64,000 nucleotides of DNA from Thalassorhabdus alkalitolerans (lineage in GTDB: Bacteria; Bacillota; Bacilli; Bacillales; Marinococcaceae): the NCBI RefSeq assembly GCF_042656585.1, contig NZ_JBHSPG010000004.1; one strand, 5' to 3'. Below, piece by piece: positions 33,865 through 41,920 of the stretch. How positions within the stretch are numbered: position 1 is the first letter of the stretch; each line of letters starts with the position of its first letter. Under the pieces are notes generated by a model, which worked only from the letters and a program-made list of their open reading frames with translations, did no database searches and was not told where the DNA came from. The position numbers and the translations under genes were made by a program.

Positions 33865-33905
33865 AAACAAACTCCCTTGCGCGAATCGCAAGGGAGTTTG
33901 TTTTA
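33865..33905. terminator. Bidirectional terminator between the 33434 gene and serA
   Basis: AAACAAACTCCCTTGCG pairs with CGCAAGGGAGTTTGTTT across the loop CGAAT. A and T runs flank both sides, so it serves both convergent units. Confidence 0.9.
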
Positions 33906-33912
33906 CAGGTAA

Positions 33913-35535
33913 TTACAATTCAATTTTATCAGAGTACGTGATTTCCTCGATAGAGGTTAAATCTTTAACAACCTCATCTGTAACCTCTTTGTCTACCGCA
34001 AGCATCATGATGGCATCTCCGCCTTCCTGCTGGCGTCCCACCTGCATGGTTGCGATATTGACATTATGCTCACCTAACAGCTGTCCCATTTTTCCGATGA
34101 CCCCTGGTTTGTCAGAATGCTGAATGTAAATTAAATGCCCTGTTGGATAAAAGTCAACGTTAAAATCATTGATACGGACAATTCGTGGGCCGTATTCTTT
34201 TACAAATGTTCCTTGAATTGTAAAAGTGCGTCCTTCTCCCTGAACAGTAGCCTTGATCAGGTTGGAATAGCCAACTGTATTTGTCAGATACTTCTCACCA
34301 AAGATAATGCCTCGCTCTTTCGCAATAAGAGAAGCATTGACATCATTGACAGGTGCATCCACGCGATGGCTTAAAAACCCGGCCATAAGGGCTCTTGTCA
34401 AGACAGATGTATCCAGGTCAGCAACCTCTCCGCCGTATTGAACATCAATTTCCTGGACAGGTGTTTTCATTACCTGTGATAAAATATCTCCCATTTTTTT
34501 CGTTAGTTCATAATAAGGCCTGATCGTTTCATAAAGCTCTTTAGACATCGTAGGAAGGTTGATTGAATTAAGAGCAGGAAGTCCATCAAGGAAATTTACC
34601 ACTTCTTCAGAAACCTGGGCAGCCACGTTTAACTGTGCTTCTTTTGTGGAAGCAGCTATATGAGGCGTTCCAATGACTTGTTCATGGGCAAGCAGCTTGT
34701 GGTTGGTAGCAGGTTCTTCTTCGTACACGTCCAGAGCCGCTCCTGCCACATGTCCGTTCTCGATATAATGCTCAAGAGCTTCTTCGTCAATAATACCGCC
34801 ACGGGCACAGTTGATGAGGTACACGCCTTTTTTTGTTTTTGCAATATTTTCCATGCCGAGAAGACCCTTTGTATCCTTTGTAAGCGGTGTGTGAACGGTA
34901 ATGATATCAGCTTTGGACAGAAGCTCGTCTAAATCTGCTGTGGTTACGCCGAGCTCTTCAGCACGTGATGTAGGCAAATAAGGATCAAATACGAGAACTG
35001 ACATTTCAAATCCCTTGGCACGCTTTGAAAGCTCAGTACCAATTCTTCCAAAACCGACGATTCCCAGGGTTTTCCCACGAAGCTCGGTTCCCTGGAATCC
35101 TTTGCGGTTCCATTCACCATTTTTAATAGACATGGTGGCTTGTGGAACTTTGCGGGCTAAAGACATGATCATGGCAAACGTATGTTCAGCGGTAGAGATT
35201 GTGTTCCCTTCAGGAGCGTTAACCACGACGATTCCCCGCTTTGTTGCAGCATCGATATCAATGTTATCAACACCGACACCAGCTCGAGCTATGATCTTTA
35301 AGTTCTTCATTTGGTCCATGAGTTCCGGGGTTACAGTCGTCGCGCTCCGGACAAGAAGAGCGTCGTACACGGAAAGATCCTCTACTTCGTCAACTTTCTT
35401 TTCTACGCAATTTACATTTTCATTGCTGAGCAGAGGAGCTAATCCTTCTTTGCTCATAGAGTCTGCTACGAGTATATTGTACAACTGACTCTTTCCTTTC
35501 TGTTGAGTTTGTTCAAGAACTGGCTGCTGAATCAT
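33913..35535 (-). CDS. serA: D-3-phosphoglycerate dehydrogenase SerA
   Basis: SerA oxidises 3-phosphoglycerate to phosphohydroxypyruvate, the first step of serine synthesis. The 540-residue protein has the D-isomer dehydrogenase fold. Motifs include ARAGVGVDNIDIDAATKRGI, the NAD-binding GIVGFGRIGTELSKRAKGFEMSVLVFDPY, the catalytic His of GTPHIAASTKEAQ, an allosteric substrate-binding domain (about residues 330-460), and an ACT domain at the C-terminus (GHLIYIQHSDKPGVIGKMGQLLGEHNVNIATMQVGR), where serine normally binds for feedback. It has a good ribosome-binding site GGAGAGG. About 15 residues at the N-terminus are extra compared with B. subtilis. A T-box leader lies upstream. Confidence 0.95.
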   Translation of the reverse strand: MIQQPVLEQTQQKGKSQLYNILVADSMSKEGLAPLLSNENVNCVEKKVDEVEDLSVYDALLVRSATTVTPELMDQMKNLKIIARAGVGVDNIDIDAATKRGIVVVNAPEGNTISTAEHTFAMIMSLARKVPQATMSIKNGEWNRKGFQGTELRGKTLGIVGFGRIGTELSKRAKGFEMSVLVFDPYLPTSRAEELGVTTADLDELLSKADIITVHTPLTKDTKGLLGMENIAKTKKGVYLINCARGGIIDEEALEHYIENGHVAGAALDVYEEEPATNHKLLAHEQVIGTPHIAASTKEAQLNVAAQVSEEVVNFLDGLPALNSINLPTMSKELYETIRPYYELTKKMGDILSQVMKTPVQEIDVQYGGEVADLDTSVLTRALMAGFLSHRVDAPVNDVNASLIAKERGIIFGEKYLTNTVGYSNLIKATVQGEGRTFTIQGTFVKEYGPRIVRINDFNVDFYPTGHLIYIQHSDKPGVIGKMGQLLGEHNVNIATMQVGRQQEGGDAIMMLAVDKEVTDEVVKDLTSIEEITYSDKIEL

Positions 35536-35728
35536 TACCTCTCCACTCTCCTTTATTATATCTAAGCTATGCTAAGGGTATTTCAAGCCTAAGCCTCATG
35601 AATTGTAAGCACTGGACTCTGCATTCACTATAGCTTTGACCTTATCATACAACATTGTGCTTTGGACATAGCCTGTATCTAAATAAGCATAAATTATGCA
35701 AATTCCTTTGGTTATGAAAGCGCTCCAT

Positions 35729-35975
35729 TAAAAAACTTCCACCCCTCCACGAATAATCGTGAGGGGCGGAAGTCCGCGGTACCACCCTCGTTCGCAGGAG
35801 ATGCCTGCCTTAGGGAGCCTAAGCTCATAAGATAACGGTTTACCCGTTCACTTCTACTGTTATTCAAAGTGACTGCTCAGAAGGGCTATCGGAAAATTGG
35901 CATACCGGCTCTCACCACCGCCGGCTCTCTGGGATGACCAAGGTTTTCGTCATTCTTCGTCTTCGGATTTCATGT
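35729..35975 (-). ncRNA. T-box leader upstream of serA (probably serine specific)
   Basis: On the minus strand the T-box sequence AGGGTGGTACCGCG occupies 35788-35775. It is followed by a long terminator hairpin (35772-35735) and a T-run (35734-35729). Upstream, Stem I features are visible, including AGAGAGCCGGCGGTG. By hand folding, the specifier bulge reads GATAGCC, in which AGC (serine) is the best-fitting codon. Uncharged tRNA-Ser would allow read-through. Folding and codon are my inference; the T-box itself is clear. Confidence 0.88.
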
Positions 35976-36012
35976 ATCATATTGTCCATGACAGATAGAC
36001 AGTTGTCTATCT
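35976..36012 (-). promoter_or_regulatory. serA leader promoter region with inverted repeat
   Basis: On the minus strand TATGAT (35981-35976) is a good -10 directly before the T-box leader. Its -35 position is occupied by the centre of a perfect inverted repeat AGATAGAC-AGTT-GTCTATCT (35993-36012), with no TTGACA-like -35. A regulator binding there is plausible but unproven. Confidence 0.4.
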
Positions 36013-36118
36013 CTTATTGTCTGATAATTTAACACAAGGCTGCTTATCTGTCAATTCCCTCCTTCTCATTTTTGGTTAAGCTCATATACTTTTACATACA
36101 TGAGAAAGGCGGGAGATT

Positions 36119-37225
36119 ATGGTATTTACTTATAAGACAACATCCGGTGATACGTTAACGAAAGTTGCCAATCGTTTTCATATCAGGATAGAGGATCTGC
36201 TGGCAGCCAACAAGGAGATTCCTTCATCACACTCCTATCTTTATCCGGGAAGACACCTCCTAATCCCGGACAATGCTTCTTCAACGAAAAGAAAAAAGTT
36301 ATATCCATGCAGTGAGGAATACGGATGGAGAGAGCTTGAAAATGACCGCAGATTGCTGCAGAGTCAAACGATTAAAGGACTTAAGGTCGAGCAGATCGGC
36401 CAGTCTGTAATGAAGAAGCCTTTATGGCTGTTTAAGTATGGGAGAGGGCAGAAAAAAATTTTTCTCACAGGCACTTGGCATGGCAATGAGTGGATGAATT
36501 CGTGGCTTTTGATGAATTTTTTAAAAACATTTATAAAAAAAGTAAATACGAAAGCTCCATGGCTCGGTTATTCTCCCCATAAGCTGTATCAAGACGCCAC
36601 TTTGTTTATTGTTCCTTTAGTAAACCCTGATGGAGCAGAACTTGTTCAAGAAGGACTATCCAAAGGACATTCTCATTATGAACAGGTGGCTGCTATCAAT
36701 GATGGCTGGTCCGACTTCAGGCATTGGTCAGCTAATATAAATGGAGTAGATTTAAATCATCAATGGCCAGCCGGCTGGAAGGAGGAGGCTAAAACAAGTC
36801 CAAAGCAGCCGTGGTACCGCCATTATGGAGGGGCGAGCCCAATCAGTGAGCCTGAAAGTAAAAGCATATACTTGCTTACAATGAAAGAAGATTTTTCCCA
36901 CGTGCTGGCATTTCACTCTCAAGGACAGGAAATTTACTGGGGATACCGGGATATGGAACCTAAGGTGTGCAAAAGTCTCGCTGAGAGGCTTGCCAGTGCC
37001 AGCTCTTATCACCCTGTAAAAACCGCTGCCAGTGCTGCCGGGTTTAAAGATTGGTTTATTAAAGAATGGAAGCGTCCCGGGTTTACCATTGAAACTGGCA
37101 TCGGGAAAAACCCTCTTCCCTTTGACGCCTCACTGGAAATGTGGCTGAATAATGTTCCTCTTATTTTAGAGAGTTTAACTTTTCCGTCTTTTTCTCCGCC
37201 GCTGGATAAATGGGAAAAGGAATAA
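36119..37225 (+). CDS. LysM-M14 carboxypeptidase, gamma-D-glutamyl-diamino acid endopeptidase type
   Basis: The protein would cleave peptidoglycan peptides between D-Glu and diaminopimelate, as in ENP1/YqgT-type enzymes. The 368-residue product has one LysM domain (about residues 3-50: TYKTTSGDTLTKVANRFHIRIEDLLAANKEI ... LYPGRHLLIP), then an M14 zinc peptidase domain. Zinc ligands are the His and Glu of GTWHGNEWM (near residue 123) and the His of LAFHSQGQ; the catalytic Glu is in FTIETGIGKN. No signal peptide is seen, which is also known in this group. It is a single gene with a terminator behind it. Confidence 0.9.
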   Translation: MVFTYKTTSGDTLTKVANRFHIRIEDLLAANKEIPSSHSYLYPGRHLLIPDNASSTKRKKLYPCSEEYGWRELENDRRLLQSQTIKGLKVEQIGQSVMKKPLWLFKYGRGQKKIFLTGTWHGNEWMNSWLLMNFLKTFIKKVNTKAPWLGYSPHKLYQDATLFIVPLVNPDGAELVQEGLSKGHSHYEQVAAINDGWSDFRHWSANINGVDLNHQWPAGWKEEAKTSPKQPWYRHYGGASPISEPESKSIYLLTMKEDFSHVLAFHSQGQEIYWGYRDMEPKVCKSLAERLASASSYHPVKTAASAAGFKDWFIKEWKRPGFTIETGIGKNPLPFDASLEMWLNNVPLILESLTFPSFSPPLDKWEKE

Positions 37226-37258
37226 AAAAAGCTCGTCTGCTGACGAGCTGCTTTTTTA
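37226..37258. terminator. Bidirectional terminator between the M14 peptidase gene and fer
   Basis: GCTCGTC-TGCT-GACGAGC is flanked by AAAAAAA on the left and CTTTTTT shortly after on the right. It ends both convergent genes. Confidence 0.88.
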
Positions 37259-37510
37259 TTCGAATTTTAATGCATCGCCGTCAAATGGCTCATCAGCAAT
37301 CTTAATAGAATCAGTCGGACAGCCTTCAAAGGCATCCTCCATGTCTTCTTCCAGTTCCTCAGGTACTTCTACTACTCCTTTATTTTCATCGCCGTCAAGG
37401 ATTACCTCTGCTAATCCTTCATCGTCGTAATCATAAATATCAGGTGCAGCTGCCCCGCAAGCTCCACAGGCAATGCATGTGTCTTTGTCTACAATTGTAT
37501 ATTTAGCCAT
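37256..37510 (-). CDS. fer: Ferredoxin [4Fe-4S], Fer
   Basis: This small acidic electron carrier is an 84-residue protein. CIACGACGAAAPDIYDYDDEG near residue 12 carries three cluster cysteines, and the later Cys of AFEGCPTDSIKI supplies the fourth. It is almost identical in pattern to B. subtilis Fer, which serves cytochrome P450 and fatty-acid desaturase reactions. Many Asp and Glu residues fit the family. It is transcribed opposite to the ypbB-recQ genes. Confidence 0.95.
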   Translation of the reverse strand: MAKYTIVDKDTCIACGACGAAAPDIYDYDDEGLAEVILDGDENKGVVEVPEELEEDMEDAFEGCPTDSIKIADEPFDGDALKFE

Positions 37511-37729
37511 GTTGAAATCCTCCTGTTATATATAATTTATCCACGACTCTATTGCATCTATCTACATGGATAACGTATTGATTTCTATTTCATATTGTAT
37601 GCTTTCGTGATAAAATTTTCAACAGATAAACTTGAAAAAACCTTATGAGACGCCGATATAGTAGGCTTTGTTTATATTATTATTATTCCGGCTGGAAATG
37701 AAGACTATTAAAAAAGGAAGGTGGTTTCT

Positions 37730-38797
37730 TTGGCAGAAAGGGCTTTATTCAGGCAGAAACTACTATTGTTTGTTCTTTTTCGCATTCAAGGAGACCGTAC
37801 ACTGCGATCCGCTTACCACCTTCTTACAGGAAAAAAAACGGCACAAACGATTCAGGATGGAAAGCTTTATCAGACGTTATTCTTATTTCAGTCACTTCCG
37901 GCTTACAGTGAAAGAGAATTTAACCAGGATGTTCATGATTTAGCGTTTCAACAGAAGTATATAGTACTTTCAAAAGACAGTGGCACATTAACCTCCAAAG
38001 GAAAGGAAAAGGTTAATGAACTCATTTCTCATCCTCCTTGGTCTAACCATTACAACGGCTGGCTATACGAAAAAGCGGCTTCTATATTGTGGCAAAGACT
38101 TTCTCTTTTTGTTCAGGCTTTGTCGTTCGGTTTAAAAAAAGATTCTTTCTACATTCCAGTAACTAACAACCATGCTGTGCTCACGTGGGTGAAAGAAGAA
38201 TGGAAAAGAAAACCTGATAAAGAAGCTTCGGCAGAGACGTTGTTTCAAGAATTACATAAGCTTTTATGCACACTCGAAAAACTGGACTCCGATATATTTG
38301 TTTCAAGGTTAAGCGGATGGAAAGCCCCTGGACTGACCTTTGGCCAATGTGCTTCAACCTTTGATATTGAAAGCTCTGAAGCCAGGTTCCGTTTTAATGG
38401 CGTACTTCATTATCTGATTAAGGAAGGATCTGCCCGCCCTGAGTCCTATCCATTTTTATATTCTTTTATCAAGGACATCGGAAACAGCCAGGGGCTTACA
38501 GCAACTGCCCTAAAGACAAAAGAACTTCTTTTGCAAAAAAAGAGTAAAGAGGAAATATCCGTTATACGAGGGCTGCGGCCAAGTACAATAGAAGACCACA
38601 TTGTTGAAATTTCTTCTTACGATCCCTCTTTTTTAATTGATACATATGTCTCAGAACAGCTGCAAAAACAAATTGTTCAAGCGTCGCTGCGCAGACAGAC
38701 GAAAAAACTTAAAATAATTAAAGAGGAAGTCGGAGCAGGAGTTACATACTTTCAAATTCGGCTGGCCCTCGCACAGGGGGAAAGACATGGGACTTGA
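37730..38797 (+). CDS. ypbB: YpbB-like helix-turn-helix protein, RecQ partner
   Basis: This 355-residue protein of unknown activity lies immediately before recQ and overlaps it by 11 bases. The arrangement is conserved with B. subtilis ypbB-recQ. The C-terminal part (SQGLTATALKTKELLLQKKSKEEISVIRGLRPSTIEDHIVEISSYDPSF) resembles the helix-turn-helix domain (HTH_40) found at the end of some RecQ helicases, so the pair may act together. The start is TTG 37730 behind AAAGGAAGGTGG; the upstream GTG 37721 falls within that site. Confidence 0.85.
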   Translation: MAERALFRQKLLLFVLFRIQGDRTLRSAYHLLTGKKTAQTIQDGKLYQTLFLFQSLPAYSEREFNQDVHDLAFQQKYIVLSKDSGTLTSKGKEKVNELISHPPWSNHYNGWLYEKAASILWQRLSLFVQALSFGLKKDSFYIPVTNNHAVLTWVKEEWKRKPDKEASAETLFQELHKLLCTLEKLDSDIFVSRLSGWKAPGLTFGQCASTFDIESSEARFRFNGVLHYLIKEGSARPESYPFLYSFIKDIGNSQGLTATALKTKELLLQKKSKEEISVIRGLRPSTIEDHIVEISSYDPSFLIDTYVSEQLQKQIVQASLRRQTKKLKIIKEEVGAGVTYFQIRLALAQGERHGT

Positions 38798-40292
38798 GCT
38801 TGAGGATGCTTTAAAGAAATGGTTCGGCTATGAAGAGTTCAGACAGGGGCAAAGACAAATTGTACAGAATATTTTTGAAGGAAACGATGTCTTTGCCATG
38901 CTACCGACTGGTTCAGGAAAATCTCTTTGTTATCAGCTTCCCGCCCTTTTAAAAGAAGGAACGGCTGTCATAGTATCCCCTCTTTTGGCTCTGATGGACA
39001 ATCAAGTACAAGAATTGAAGCAGCAAGGGATAAAATCAGTGACAGCCATTAACAGCTTTCTCAGTCATGAGGAAAAAAAGGAGAAAATAAGGGAACTTCC
39101 CTTTCATAAAATCGTTTATTTGTCACCGGAAACATTGACACAGGAATGGGTACTTTCCCGCCTTGAAAACATGAATATTTCTTTGTTTGCCGTGGATGAA
39201 GCCCATTGTATATCGCAATGGGGGCATGAATTTCGAACTCACTATTTACGTCTTGGTGAAGTGAGAAAAAGGATTGGAAACCCACCATGCCTGGCATTAA
39301 CTGCCACAGCCACTCCTAAAGTCCAGAAGGATATTGTGACACAGCTTCAGTTAGAGAAGGCTGTGCATTTCATTCATCCCATAGACAGGCCTAATATTGC
39401 CCTATTTGTTAAGAAGCACACAGGCGAGCATGACAAAGAAAAAAACCTTATCGAATGGATAGAGAATCTTCCTGGGCCGGGAATGGTCTATATCTCTTCG
39501 CGGAAGAAAGCGGAGAAGCTGGCACAGCTTATTAGGGAAAAAACCTCAAAAACAACAGCATCTTATCATGGAGGGTTGAGTAATGAAGACCGCCTGTTGA
39601 TTCAGCAGCAATTTTTATCCTCTTCATTAGATGTCATATGCTGTACAAGCGCTTTTGGCATGGGCATTAATAAACCTGACATTGGATTTGTTATTCATTA
39701 CCAATACCCAACAAACCTTGAATCCTTTATTCAGGAGATAGGGAGAGCCGGAAGAGACGGAAGGCAAAGTGTATCCCTGCTGCTTGTAAGCCCAGAAGAT
39801 GGCGATATTCCTGCCTTGCTGATTGAAAATGAATTCCCCCCTAAAGAGGAATATCTTGCCGTTTTAGATGATATCGTCAACAACCATTCCTGCAAGCAGA
39901 TCACAGAGGAAGAACTCATGCACCAGTACGGAATGGAGGAAACCCACGCACGCTTTCTTCACTTTTACTTACGTTTCTTTCAGATCATAGATGCTGCCTC
40001 CATTCTCACGACTCATAATGTGACAGAGATAGGAAGAATACTGGAAAATCAGATTGTAAAAAGAAAACGAGTGAAATATAGTCAACTTCGGCAAATGGAG
40101 ACATGGATTCACGAAAAGGGGTGCCGTCGGGAAGGCCTTTTAAAAGTATTTAATGAGACGATGAATCCTGAGCGGCCAGCTATTTGCTGTGATGAATGCG
40201 GTCACGAGCCTCCTGGAAGCGAAACAACTGAACAAAAAGTCAAAACAATTTTTCAGTGGAATGCACGTTTACGCCACATACTGCACCAATAA
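38787..40292 (+). CDS. recQ: ATP-dependent DNA helicase RecQ
   Basis: RecQ is a 3'-5' DNA helicase for repair and replication restart. The 501-residue protein has Walker A AMLPTGSGKSLCYQLPA (residue about 40), DEAH box AVDEAHCISQWGHEFR and motif VI EIGRAGRDGRQS. A short RQC zinc-binding region with Cys residues near the end (CRREGLLKVFNE ... ICCDECG) is present. There is no HRDC domain, as in the short B. subtilis RecQ (YpbC); the helix-turn-helix part is in the upstream gene. Confidence 0.95.
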   Translation: MGLELEDALKKWFGYEEFRQGQRQIVQNIFEGNDVFAMLPTGSGKSLCYQLPALLKEGTAVIVSPLLALMDNQVQELKQQGIKSVTAINSFLSHEEKKEKIRELPFHKIVYLSPETLTQEWVLSRLENMNISLFAVDEAHCISQWGHEFRTHYLRLGEVRKRIGNPPCLALTATATPKVQKDIVTQLQLEKAVHFIHPIDRPNIALFVKKHTGEHDKEKNLIEWIENLPGPGMVYISSRKKAEKLAQLIREKTSKTTASYHGGLSNEDRLLIQQQFLSSSLDVICCTSAFGMGINKPDIGFVIHYQYPTNLESFIQEIGRAGRDGRQSVSLLLVSPEDGDIPALLIENEFPPKEEYLAVLDDIVNNHSCKQITEEELMHQYGMEETHARFLHFYLRFFQIIDAASILTTHNVTEIGRILENQIVKRKRVKYSQLRQMETWIHEKGCRREGLLKVFNETMNPERPAICCDECGHEPPGSETTEQKVKTIFQWNARLRHILHQ

Positions 40293-40389
40293 CAGTCATA
40301 TTCAAGAAAAGCAGAGTGAAGTCCAGATGAACGTAAGCCGGGGCATGAAAGAGGGTAAATCATTTCTGAAACAATAGAGGTGAATATTC

Positions 40390-40620
40390 ATGATAAAAAG
40401 CGCGCGCTCTAGAAGGATACAACAAGATAATGTGTCCCTTCATTTGAATGACCATAGCTATGATGCAGCCAACAACGAATCTCTTCCTCCGAGGAGTGAA
40501 GCTCATAGAAATAAGAAAGTCAAAAAGAAAAATAGTCATTTTTCTCTCATAAATTTGTTGTTTGTATTATTTATATTTATAGTTCTTCTTGGTTTAAGTT
40601 CCTTTATCTGGTATGGATAG
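40390..40620 (+). CDS. Small membrane protein, YpbE N-terminal-like, no LysM
   Basis: This 76-residue protein has a basic, polar N-terminus (SARSRRIQQDNVSLHLNDHSYDAANNESLPPRSEAHRNKKVKKKN) and one C-terminal membrane helix (LINLLFVLFIFIVLLGLSSFIW). Position behind recQ and the arrangement ESLPPRSEAHR plus helix recall the start of YpbE, which in B. subtilis continues into a LysM domain. Here a stop codon follows the helix. The relation to YpbE is inference. AGAGGTGA lies 8 bases before the ATG. Confidence 0.6.
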   Translation: MIKSARSRRIQQDNVSLHLNDHSYDAANNESLPPRSEAHRNKKVKKKNSHFSLINLLFVLFIFIVLLGLSSFIWYG

Positions 40621-40693
40621 TCCCTCCTATGCCTTCTCTGAATGTATAATTCCTAAACTCTCCAAATAAAGTGTAGAGTGGAGGAGGTGGGAA

Positions 40694-41149
40694 ATGGAGC
40701 AGAAGACAGCTGAAAAGTTATCCCAGGTAGATATTTCGCCTATGGCTGAAACGTTGTTACTGGAATTAGTATCTAGAAAAGAAAAAGAAAAGGCAGCTGA
40801 TGTCCTGGTTAAAAGAGCAGGAATCCTTACAATGATCAGCATGGCAGTCCTGCTCTTATCAATTTTTTACATGCAAAGCCAGGGGCACAATGAGGTTTTA
40901 CAAAATATTCTTGTGCTGTTTACCGTATGGTGGGGCCAGCTGGCGGCTGTCAGCTGCATTCTTGGCGCAGGTACACTGATCACAGGGAAAAGAAAACTTG
41001 TTAAAGCCGAGGAAGAATTTGAAAAGCTTCGCGAAGAATTAATTCAAAGAAGTGAAGAGCTTTGGGACACAAAGGAAAGATGGGAAACAAGGCATGAGTT
41101 ATTTTCATGCTTACAGGAAAACTATGATATTAACCTGTTTCATTTATGA
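40694..41149 (+). CDS. ypbF: YpbF-like membrane protein (DUF2663)
   Basis: This 151-residue protein has two membrane helices (about residues 48-64 and 78-97) and a charged coiled-coil-like C-terminus (KRKLVKAEEEFEKLREELIQRSEELWDTKERWETRHEL). Gene position between recQ and ypbG and the overall pattern match YpbF of B. subtilis. No function is known. GGAGGAGGTGGG precedes the ATG, and a terminator follows. Confidence 0.78.
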   Translation: MEQKTAEKLSQVDISPMAETLLLELVSRKEKEKAADVLVKRAGILTMISMAVLLLSIFYMQSQGHNEVLQNILVLFTVWWGQLAAVSCILGAGTLITGKRKLVKAEEEFEKLREELIQRSEELWDTKERWETRHELFSCLQENYDINLFHL

Positions 41150-41174
41150 TCGAACAGAAGCGAAGCCTGTGAAA

Positions 41175-41209
41175 AAAAGAACCGTGTCCAAAGGGAACGG
41201 TTCTTTTTA
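41175..41209. terminator. Terminator between ypbF and the 41207 gene
   Basis: AAAAGAACCGT pairs with AACGGTTCTTTT, followed by T residues on the plus strand and preceded by A residues, so it may work in both directions for the convergent pair. Confidence 0.8.
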
Positions 41210-41437
41210 TAGGGTTGAATGATCCACAGGCTGGTGACCGAAGAACACAAACTGCTTTCGGTTATAACATGTATTCGCTATGGATACCGATAAATTGGAA
41301 AAAGATTCAATTTGGCCGAATGCTACCGTGGTATTTTGCATCGTGCAGAATACTTCTACCGGAAGTCCAAGTTTTTCATTGTATCGTAAATCGTCGTTAG
41401 TAAATAGAGACCGATGTTTTATTTTATTAAGTATCAT
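41207..41437 (-). CDS. Small conserved-looking protein, 76 aa, under a cre-type site
   Basis: The minus-strand reading frame MILNKIKHRSLFTNDDLRYNEKLGLPVEVFCTMQNTTVAFGQIESFSNLSVSIANTCYNRKQFVFFGHQPVDHSTL has the strong ribosome-binding site AAGGAGGAGG before its ATG. A plausible SigA promoter and catabolite-responsive element lie upstream, so I prefer it over the overlapping plus-strand frame. Two Cys and many beta-prone residues suggest a small beta-rich soluble protein. I do not recognise the family. Confidence 0.65.
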   Translation of the reverse strand: MILNKIKHRSLFTNDDLRYNEKLGLPVEVFCTMQNTTVAFGQIESFSNLSVSIANTCYNRKQFVFFGHQPVDHSTL

Positions 41438-41468
41438 TTGTTCCTCCTCCTTGTGACAAAAACGTAAT

Positions 41469-41511
41469 TGTAAGCGCTCACTAACAGTGTAAACTAAATT
41501 GATTGAAAATT
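41469..41511 (-). promoter_or_regulatory. SigA promoter with overlapping or downstream cre (CcpA) site
   Basis: On the minus strand TTGAAT, 17 bases, TACACT forms a promoter (about 41511-41483). Immediately downstream lies a site that on the plus strand reads TGTAAGCGCTCACT (41469-41482), matching 13 of 14 positions of the relaxed cre consensus TGWAANCGNTNWCA. A cre at +1 to +15 is a usual place for CcpA repression. Confidence 0.55.
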
Positions 41512-41583
41512 CAATAAAGTTAGCAAATTATCTTCCATATATTTCAATTTAACACGGGAGCGCATGAAGGAGGGGGAACGATG

Positions 41584-41793
41584 TTATTGAGGCAGACTCG
41601 AGAAAGCTTCTTCGGATTCTTCGTCCTCATATAAAGGAGAAGCAAGCATTAACCCCGAAAAACATAAGATAACTCCGACGCCCATAGCAAGAAAAGGCAG
41701 AGTCAACTTTTTCTTTTTTACAAGGAAATAAAGCAGTAATGCAAAGCCGCCGGTAAATAAGGCAGTCCCAATTAAAAATACAGTGAGGTCCAT
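41584..41793 (-). CDS. Small two-helix membrane protein, 69 aa
   Basis: The protein has two hydrophobic helices (about residues 3-25 and 32-52: VFLIGTALFTGGFALLLYFLV and LPFLAMGVGVILCFSGLMLAS) separated by KKKKL, and an acidic tail (YEDEESEEAFSSLPQ). AGAGGAAAG lies 5 bases before the ATG. The family is not recognised. It lies on the minus strand, divergent from the sirtuin gene, with 127 bases between them. Confidence 0.6.
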   Translation of the reverse strand: MDLTVFLIGTALFTGGFALLLYFLVKKKKLTLPFLAMGVGVILCFSGLMLASPLYEDEESEEAFSSLPQ

Positions 41794-41920
41794 TATACTT
41801 TCCTCTTTTCTCTAGATCGGTTGTTTTCATTATTAATTATAAGAAAGTAAAATAGAAAGAGCTATGTGTTTCACAAAAACATAACAATTTTTTTACCACC
41901 TTGAAAGGAGACTGGCGACA

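Noticed and set aside
35687..35699. 13-bp palindrome GCATAAATTATGC in the serA leader
   Set aside because: Slight likeness to arginine-repressor boxes, but short and AT-rich, and chance occurrence is likely.
35711..35730. cre-like sequence ATGAAAGCGCTCCATT between the T-box and serA
   Set aside because: Only the left half matches; the right half of the consensus is lost.
41215..41400. Plus-strand ORF of 61 codons
   Set aside because: It lies opposite the better supported minus-strand gene 41207-41437 and starts without a ribosome-binding site behind a terminator.
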